Below are positions 53,501-57,240 of a stretch of DNA of 57,240 nt, piece after piece. The stretch is from an uncultured Eudoraea sp. Its GTDB lineage: Bacteria; Bacteroidota; Bacteroidia; Flavobacteriales; Flavobacteriaceae. A program made the position numbers and the translations under genes. The stretch's first letter is position 1; the number at the start of each line of letters is the position of its first letter. Under the pieces are notes generated by a model, which had not been told where the DNA came from, made no database searches, and worked only from the letters and a program-made list of their open reading frames with translations. The DNA lies in the NCBI RefSeq assembly GCF_947258925.1, contig NZ_CAMYKG010000016.1, positions 1 through 57,240 of the forward strand. The letters run 5' to 3'.

Positions 53501-55869
53501 TCAGCTACAATTGCATAAACATAATTTCCATCACCACCTGCTGCAGTTACCGTTACATCTGTTGTTGTTGCACAGGCCGTTATATTGGCTGCTGCAGCTG
53601 TGACCGTCAATTCCGGATTTATTGTAATAGTGTCTGTACCGGTACAATTATTTCCATCAATCACGTCAATGGTATAAGTACCTGGTCCTAAGCCGGCAAA
53701 AATGTTATTTGTGTCATAAAGCCCGCCGTTAATTCTATATTCAAAGTTTCCATCTCCGCCGGATGTAACATTTGCCGTTAACGTTAACCCTACCAGATCA
53801 TCATAACAAACATCATTTGCCACTATGGCCAGGACAGGAGGCAAAGCAGCATTCAGGACAAAGGTTGTAGTGGCAATACAACCATTAGCATCTGTAACAG
53901 AGGCAATATATGTTCCCAGTTGTGCAAGACCATTAAAGGCACCGGTACCATTCGTTACTATAGTAACTGTATCGGGATAGGTTAAAGAATAATTGTAACC
54001 TCCCCAACCGTCAGTTGCGGTAAGCACTACGCTGCCCGGATCTGTACATGTAGGTTGTGTTTCATTTGCTGTTAAAGCAAGGGCTGCCGCAGGGGCATTT
54101 ACCGTAACACTTGCTGTGTCAGTACAGTTTGTATCATTATCCGTTACTGTAATATCATAAGTTCCTGCTGGTAAACCGGTTAAAGGAATTGTTGCGCTAG
54201 TTTCTCCGGATCCGCTGAACGCAGATGGACCGGTCACGGTATAGTCGTAGGAAGTGTTAAACCCGGAAACGGTATACAAAACTTCTCCGTCCGCATCACC
54301 AAGACAGCTAATATTACTTATCAACTGGCCTACAACATCAATAGGAATCACTGGTGTTATGGTATAACTTTCTTCGTAAGTACACCCTTTATCATCTGTA
54401 ACCCTGAACGTATAGGTGTCAGGTGTAAGACCATCAAAATTGGCAGAACCACCAGAAGTAGAGGTGGCCGGAATTGCCGCAGGGGCAATTATTTCAAATA
54501 CGAAAGGTGTATTCCCATTAACAACGGTTACAGTAACATCTGAGGTTAGGGCCGGACAAATAGGTGCTGAAGAAACAAAGTCCAGATCAGTTGGTGGATT
54601 TAGGGGGTCTATGGTTATGGGGTTTGTTACAAAAAGACAGCCATTAGCATCCCGGATACTTATAGCATAAGAGCCATTAGTAAGACCAGTAAAAGTCTCA
54701 GCTCCTGCTCCTGAAACAAAGTTTATTCCATCTATTGAGTATTCATAAGGCGCTGTTCCTCCGGTAATATTTTGGGCCTCAATAGTACCTGTTTGAAGAC
54801 ATGTATAGTCTTGAATCAAAGCAGCACCACCTGAAAGACCATTAGCCGGTCCTGAAACAGTATAATATTCAAAAAAGTCGCACGAGGCACTTCCTTTTCT
54901 TTGATTAAGCCTCACAGTATAATCGCCTTGAGGCAGGCCTGTAAAAATGCCCGAGGTATTACTGTCAATTTCGATACCATTTTCATCAATAAGGAAAAAG
55001 GTAAGTTGGTAACCGTTGGTGTCAATGATATCAAAAGATATAGAACCCGTAGAATCACCAAAACACTGTTCATTAATCACAGTTGTTGGACCATATTCCA
55101 CCGAAGGAACAAATTCAATTTCAACAGGATTAGAGATATCAAAACAATTGTTTCGGTCTACTACAACAAACTGGTAAGTTCCGGGATCCCAGATATCAAA
55201 GATTTGACTTGTCTGGAATTCCGATGGGGGAATAGATGGCGGATCAGGATATGAGATTTGGGTAACCCCCAATGTATCTACATAAGACCAGATGGCATAA
55301 GTATGTGGTGTTTTACCACCAGTTGATTCCATTAAGATATTCCCTTCCCTACAGGTGATATTTTGAGAAACCCTTGCTGAAAGCTCAAGGTCTGAACTGT
55401 CAATAATGGTGACCTGCTCATTATGCAGACAACCATCATCTGTAGTTACTTCAACGTCATAAACCCCAGGGTTGAGATTTGCGAATGTGTAATTGTTATC
55501 AAGACTTGGGCCATAGGTGTCTACAACCGTTCCTCCCTGGGAGATTTCATAGTAATATTGTGGTTCCACATCCAGCACAGAGATACTCATTGAACCCAGG
55601 CCATTACAATCAGCGTCCTGAGTGGTAATATCAACCTGGAAGTTTCTGGTAAGCACTCCAATATCTTCTAATCTGAAAATACAACCATCTACTACACCTT
55701 GTTGGCGCATTTCTACTGTATAGGCACCGTTTGAGTTAATTGTAAAGCTAGGGCCATTCAATGCGCTAAAAGGAACCAAAACTGCCCCTGTAGTTGCGTC
55801 TAACAGCTGGTATTCATAATCAACCGGCATGTTTGTTACAGTAATATTTCCGGGTGATAAACAAATCAA
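44593..55869 (-). CDS. Giant SprB-repeat adhesin with T9SS type B sorting domain (main part)
   Basis: The frame encodes 3,758 residues from a TTG at 55869, but sensible protein (e.g. INYQNGCFSRFYFNIFKNP) reads back to about 55,952 in this frame, so the TTG is an artefact of a frameshift and the true protein continues into the upstream frame at 55866-57240. About 41 SprB-type modules of mostly 75-100 residues follow, each opening with a Cys near the start (such as ISCNGLADGTI) and closing with D..GC before the next. The last ~90 residues are a gliding-type C-terminal sorting domain (IPNFFTPDGDGMNDYWIP ... GWDGLYQGNELPTGDYWYV). It should be secreted by T9SS and displayed at the cell surface. 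Possible in-frame loss near 48,995. Confidence 0.9.
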   Translation of the reverse strand: MICLSPGNITVTNMPVDYEYQLLDATTGAVLVPFSALNGPSFTINSNGAYTVEMRQQGVVDGCIFRLEDIGVLTRNFQVDITTQDADCNGLGSMSISVLDVEPQYYYEISQGGTVVDTYGPSLDNNYTFANLNPGVYDVEVTTDDGCLHNEQVTIIDSSDLELSARVSQNITCREGNILMESTGGKTPHTYAIWSYVDTLGVTQISYPDPPSIPPSEFQTSQIFDIWDPGTYQFVVVDRNNCFDISNPVEIEFVPSVEYGPTTVINEQCFGDSTGSISFDIIDTNGYQLTFFLIDENGIEIDSNTSGIFTGLPQGDYTVRLNQRKGSASCDFFEYYTVSGPANGLSGGAALIQDYTCLQTGTIEAQNITGGTAPYEYSIDGINFVSGAGAETFTGLTNGSYAISIRDANGCLFVTNPITIDPLNPPTDLDFVSSAPICPALTSDVTVTVVNGNTPFVFEIIAPAAIPATSTSGGSANFDGLTPDTYTFRVTDDKGCTYEESYTITPVIPIDVVGQLISNISCLGDADGEVLYTVSGFNTSYDYTVTGPSAFSGSGETSATIPLTGLPAGTYDITVTDNDTNCTDTASVTVNAPAAALALTANETQPTCTDPGSVVLTATDGWGGYNYSLTYPDTVTIVTNGTGAFNGLAQLGTYIASVTDANGCIATTTFVLNAALPPVLAIVANDVCYDDLVGLTLTANVTSGGDGNFEYRINGGLYDTNNIFAGLGPGTYTIDVIDGNNCTGTDTITINPELTVTAAAANITACATTTDVTVTAAGGDGNYVYAIVADGAAPVPGDFGAVNPITVTGAGDYDVYVRDNNGNVTFCEAMYDITIVQDAPITITPTSTPAICFGDSNGSITIVAADGMGPYEYSIDNGTTYQATGNFVNLPAGTYPIRVRDANNCEETASIDVLEPAQLIAEAVQTQPYTCLQLGEITVGSVTPTSGGSGDYQYSLNGGSWTASTPGGIAFTGLIDGTYSIRVRDANAVSCFITLPDVIIAPLPVEPVLSTSVTYNCDGTGNITVSPNDPSYQYSIDGGPLQASNIFTNVAIGNHPITVDYGSGCTVDTATDVVAGNAFDANITNFTNISCNGLADGTITFEVENFDVVNGFEYAVNGGAFSAPQTVSPVTVNGLSAGINSIEVRDVLDNSCSVMLSETLTEPTPVVASAGITVEFTCNNTGATITASATGGTPGYEYQLEDTIGGIITPYQAGVDFVAVPAGDYIVRARDTNNCEDPIDAPITVVAPMNPTFTTTPTACYSGLNDATILVDVTSLPGNGGFQFSINGGPWLTPVPSTATSYTFSNLASGSYTIDVKDAYGCAGVQQNVTINPSLLAVADVVHLSPCADGSITVTATGGDGAYEYAFVPTTTSPAGLFGASNTYVVTTGNDGTYDVYVRDNSAVVPYCEFMETVTVNPATPLTFTSTPTDPECHDGVGSIEVNVASGDNPYTIEIIDLDNGGASDQTYTNVVSAITNFYNLSPGNYTINVTDANGCVVTDTPVNIGNPDELTGSVIPILPAACNSVDPNDYGFQFVGYPNTLGTIEFSADGGATWTGDNSIPGTTDVLMGYISGTSVYPSMRTVVGGVTICQTDLPRYIIPYPLDDLDITISTVVVGCNELQVTVQGTAGVPNYEYAYTTDPTTFNPATAAWTAPTPGAHVWVGLIPGRTYVFYVRDSTGCIRQSSVNVNDITTNPIEISAVYEPSCAGANDAEITYTLTDTDAFSYPNMRWEFYDAVTGALVQSSGGIVPYSATIAVNGLAPAEYYIVVTEVDAGLADVCVSASENILIEELDPITATLNKLADISCNSPGLIAIENIVGGGGTYTFDVTGPAPFVAIIGTSDNPIEIPANSPSGNYNVTITDQYGCTTNLGPINLDLSPDPTIDSLVVDTCVSPTTLTINATSTAPQILYSIDGGVTYVDNGGVFNNLFPGIYNIAIIDSNGCTDTDTVTIIPPLEFTVTQTALLDCEPGMAANAEITIDVTSGSGNYEIEIDGPGAIDLARQVLPGNPFVWTGASGAGPYLVSVYDMDTATPLCTQAITVDVPAAVLPEFTEIHTDVTCNGGADGSITLIEIDNGNNPLTYTLTPMPVGVVLNDKTFENVPAGTYDVRGTGVNDCFTDIFSITIMEPAIMSVPAPIVVEFGCTSGNNPENATITIDDTSITGGSGVYAIYEFINDQGTPAPGDDVVVQTGANTTYIETDVNGGSYTINVYDSNGCLGSTTAIILPYDELLTASAAITNPITCNPGMDGEITITVTSTANDPAKFEFSIDNGATYQASNVFSGLDFGVYNLDPNTFNIVLTKLQDVICFGTETGEVTIELTDATYVGPFDWNIYDTNGTPANTADDVLVKNGTSPTNGPTPVITLFAGDYLVEVIQNNHPNCTNTQLFNIAGPPAAITANTNVSQITCLGNDGIIEIIDVLGGWGGYTYYVGTVPPTGPGDYVASPRFENLVAGTYEAWVIDSSGCEEMIQNNIVLVDPLPITATLQINQENCTNLQGEIEVVGTAGGQGSNYTYQLIKDAAPFGAPQTSTVFSGLGAGSYEVQITDQWSCTTTIGPEVLYEEMSLISTVVKPIDCTATPDGEITITVTGGSANLNYTVTFPDLVTSIINNTGVFTGLNQAGTYSFVVTDLNTTNPVCTKNITQELDAPTPVTFDPHTVVDVSCNGLSDGSITINLAPVAPGVNDNPIYTYNLYDSFSVLISGPQTSPIFNGLAAGSYEVEAISERGCSLREVVVVNEPTVLTVTAVTTAFSCNPNNTVNTATITATVGAGTGTSPYLYSIDNINFQTSNTFDVVDTSLVQNITVYARDANGCTATDAVVIDPLNVFTVAISQDVAISCAVPEEITITVTDDGNPGNTYTYELLPLGNPNGVLTSTPTNTTAEFDLTAVGSYTFRVTDTATGCYVDSPYSIAPYDLIDVVATATLPVVCFGDTNGALEVDVTGYTGAYGYEVFTAAGVSTGISGAGDTATNPLTITGVPGGNYFVRITETAAPLCTEDSNIITIVSPDMPLTATVSEMANVTCANDQGEIIVDPEGGYAPYDIVLTNTTTAAVYTVNDVNSYLFTGLSAGNYTIAITDDGGCVLNDTEILVQPVPITADITATPTTLVCYGDTNATITAINVVGGQGTYQYQLNYYDPTGTVIDFSSGAQTSPIFNDNGAGIYSITVSDGWNCDVETVQVTITEPTDVSSSLIQLTQLTCTNLAEIELTATGGTAPYEFSTDGVAYSPMSGGDTHVFTVPAGVYQYYVRDSFGCEATISNQVSIDPIIPLSIVIDESAAIINCTGEMTATIMAQAFGGLGSYTYELFGDAALTNLIAGPQANGNFSMLGVGSYYVRVISMDCVEVSNEIIITEPVPLQIDREEFTDVTCAGQNDGTITVEVSGGTGEILYAITPNLNQFDTENTFVDLEPGVYDVIAQDENGCFIPFQFTIVEPAPLDVTYTALPEVCLGSEDGSINLSISGGTAPYSTALNSNNAADYVLDQTSFMDLAPGTYVIFVRDAQDCETNVIVEVDPGVNLNAIVEPVYECTDILPENYVNITMEDPSVLGSVMYALDSTDPADMQLNPDFRNTSPGTHFIAISHANGCVQTVDFEIMSFEPLTLVLEQQNLNEITAIATGGLEDYTFYFNDYNNGTDNTYYITETGTYTVTVIDENGCELSAQIFMEFIDIEIPNFFTPDGDGMNDYWIPDNIEGYPEILIKIYDRYGRVVAEETIVPNGWDGLYQGNELPTGDYWYVIKLNGERDEREFVGHFTLYR
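46000..55080 (-). repeat. Seven-module super-repeat inside the giant gene (about five turns)
   Basis: When the modules are numbered from the N-terminal side, characters recur every seventh module. Modules 3, 10, 17, 24, 31 open CFGDSTG, CFGDSNG, CHDGVG, CNGGADG, CNGLSDG. Modules 6, 13, 20, 27, 34 open CLGDADG, CNGLADG, CAGANDA, CFGTETG, CFGDTNG. Modules 9, 16, 23, 30 share an extended tail with a Cys after the D.N region (TFCEAM, PYCEFM, PLCTQA, PVCTKN). Opening positions fall near 55,060, 53,295, 51,570, 49,685 and 47,870, a period of roughly 1.75-1.9 kb. Confidence 0.6.
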
Positions 55870-57240
55870 ATCGGTAACATTGTATTGTGGATCCAGCGGG
55901 TTTTTGAAAATATTGAAATAAAACCGGCTAAAACATCCATTTTGATAGTTGATACGGCATCGGGGATGTTAATTTGAATAAGTTCGGTGTCATTTAATCC
56001 ACAAAGGAATACTTTAGGTAATAAATCTCCGTCATTGGGGCATGTAACTACCTCCCCTTCTACAGTATTCGTAGGATCATTGATTAAGGTTACAATAGGG
56101 TTTATTTGGGTAGTTCCAAATAATTCTACCGTAATAATTTCCTGAAAGCCTTTACAAGGGTCAGCAACTATTTTATCTACAATATATATCCCTACTTCAT
56201 CTATTAAAAGAGTACTTGGATCGCCATCAGGGTCACCATCATTTAATACTGTATCGCCCGGGTCAATTAAGCCATCCAGATTTTCATCTTTATACCAGAC
56301 ATAAGCATCAAAATTGTCTCCGGCATCAAGAAGTAAATCATCACCACAAAGCTGAACAGTTCTGCTGTAATCGCAACTTTCAAGATCATCCAGCAAAAAA
56401 TTTGTAGCGCCAGGGGTCACAAAACCACAATTATCAAAATCAGACACACTGGGGTCGTCCGTTATCTGTGCATTATTTATCACTCCTTCGTAAGTAGAGT
56501 AAGCCTGATTCGCAATTAAATCTGTACAGGCATCTACAAAATCAAAACAATTTTCCGCAACTCGCACCCTGAGCCTTATTTCAGAAAGGGGATCTCCCTC
56601 TTCTATAAGGTTATCCGGAATGTTAAAGGATATTTCATTGGCTATCGGGTCATATACATAGGTTACTCCGGGAGGCAAGACTAAATCCGACTCTATTACG
56701 GTTACATTGATGGGTAAAACATCCCGCAAAACATAATTAGTAGCATCGTCATTGCCAATATTTTGAAAACCAAGCACATAATCCAGTAACTGTCCTAAGT
56801 TTACACCCAATCCTGTAATGTCATTACCTGCAATATCCTCAACAGTTTTTTCTACAACAATGTTAGGCTCAATTATCTCAACATTAAAGGAATTAAAGAA
56901 GGGATAGTATTGATCTCCATTAGAAGTAAATCTAAATGTGGCATCTGTTTCGGCATTAGGGATAACCGAGTTTAAAGGATTATTCAACAAAAATATATCG
57001 GTATCGTAACCTAAGGTGTTGACGCTATTTGGCGTTCTATTATTTGTAATAGCACCATCAAGCGTAATATTACTGTTAAAGAAGTTATTAGCTGGGTTAA
57101 CCGCGTTACTAATAGTAGTAAATCCGGGGTTACTGGCAGCTCTGATTTGCATTTGGTCTCCGGTAATTCTATTGTCACCTTCCAGCGCCGCGGCACCTAA
57201 CTTGGCTCTTACCGGCCCAACAGGAATAGTATTAAACCCA
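55866..57240 (-). CDS. Giant SprB-repeat adhesin, N-proximal part (5' end beyond window)
   Basis: The frame is open to the window edge (first full codon at 57239-57237), so the N-terminus lies outside. Readable content: a region ending NPGFTTISNAVNPANNF, a DUF11-like repeat domain (VVEKTVEDIAGNDITG ... LRDVLPINVTVIES ... LRVRVAENCFDFVDAC), then a PKD/Ig-like segment (CGDDLLLDAGDNFDAYVWYK) and TCPNDGDLLPKVFLCGLND. The frame then runs IPDAVSTIKMDVLAGF and stops in unnatural sequence at 55866. The overlap with the main part and the loss of sense both point to one gene split by a frameshift near 55,950. Confidence 0.85.
   Translation of the reverse strand, partial: GFNTIPVGPVRAKLGAAALEGDNRITGDQMQIRAASNPGFTTISNAVNPANNFFNSNITLDGAITNNRTPNSVNTLGYDTDIFLLNNPLNSVIPNAETDATFRFTSNGDQYYPFFNSFNVEIIEPNIVVEKTVEDIAGNDITGLGVNLGQLLDYVLGFQNIGNDDATNYVLRDVLPINVTVIESDLVLPPGVTYVYDPIANEISFNIPDNLIEEGDPLSEIRLRVRVAENCFDFVDACTDLIANQAYSTYEGVINNAQITDDPSVSDFDNCGFVTPGATNFLLDDLESCDYSRTVQLCGDDLLLDAGDNFDAYVWYKDENLDGLIDPGDTVLNDGDPDGDPSTLLIDEVGIYIVDKIVADPCKGFQEIITVELFGTTQINPIVTLINDPTNTVEGEVVTCPNDGDLLPKVFLCGLNDTELIQINIPDAVSTIKMDVLAGFISIFSKTRWIHNTMLPI

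Overview
The window reads as chromosomal DNA of a member of the Bacteroidota, most likely family Flavobacteriaceae. The support is: Bacteroidota-type -7 elements (TAnnTTTG) before several genes, little Shine-Dalgarno signal, a SprF/PorP-like protein next to a giant type IX secretion (T9SS) substrate with a gliding-type C-terminal sorting domain, a TonB-receptor-like barrel with a carboxypeptidase regulatory-like domain, and many exported lipoproteins. Assignment below family is not possible from this sequence alone.

Layout. (1) 1-700: a tRNA with anticodon CAT plus its terminator, followed by about 500 bp of decayed tRNA-derived fragments and direct repeats. (2) 0.7-13.4 kb: core genes (methylmalonyl-CoA epimerase, rbfA, a LolC/E-type permease, dusB, lepA) mixed with envelope proteins (outer-membrane barrel, M28 peptidase with PDZ, TolB-like lipoprotein) and a Na+/H+-type antiporter with a TrkA-N domain. 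(3) 13.5-22 kb: a universal stress protein overlapping a SulP anion transporter, a metallo-beta-lactamase-fold hydrolase overlapping an SMP-30-like lipoprotein, then exported S8 and M1 peptidases. (4) 22-27.3 kb: a GCS2-type ligase fused to CBS domains paired with an aspartoacylase-like hydrolase, then rnpA overlapping an S41 protease. (5) 27.4-37 kb: a one-direction cluster of sugar-acid and carbohydrate genes: FAH hydrolase, SMP-30 lactonase, SDR, a GT35-fold protein without the usual PLP lysine, a fructosamine-kinase-like protein, a Gfo/Idh/MocA oxidoreductase, an adenylate-forming ligase, a 40-residue membrane microprotein and a sodium:solute symporter. (6) 37-43 kb: GNAT, zinc CDF exporter and rpiB leftwards; an AT-rich 613-bp gap; rnr, a DUF2807 protein and a LysE-type exporter rightwards; then tRNA-Cys and folB. 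(7) 43.6-57.2 kb: a SprF/PorP-like protein and one giant SprB-repeat gene that fills the last 12.6 kb and runs off the right edge.

How parts fit together. The FAH, lactonase and SDR triad looks like three of the enzymes of a non-phosphorylative deoxysugar (L-fucose/L-rhamnose type) pathway ending in pyruvate plus lactate, with the symporter as candidate uptake route; the dehydratase is not in the window. The giant adhesin and the SprF-like protein fit the SprB/SprF pairing of T9SS gliding systems. The giant gene is split here by a frameshift near 55,950, which looks like a deletion of several tens of codons and could be a real lesion or an assembly error.

Most unusual points: a seven-module super-repeat inside the giant protein, the GT35-fold protein with Thr in place of the PLP lysine, the symporter-coupled microprotein, and the tRNA debris field. 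All similarities are from reading the sequence and recalled family knowledge; no database search or computation was run.
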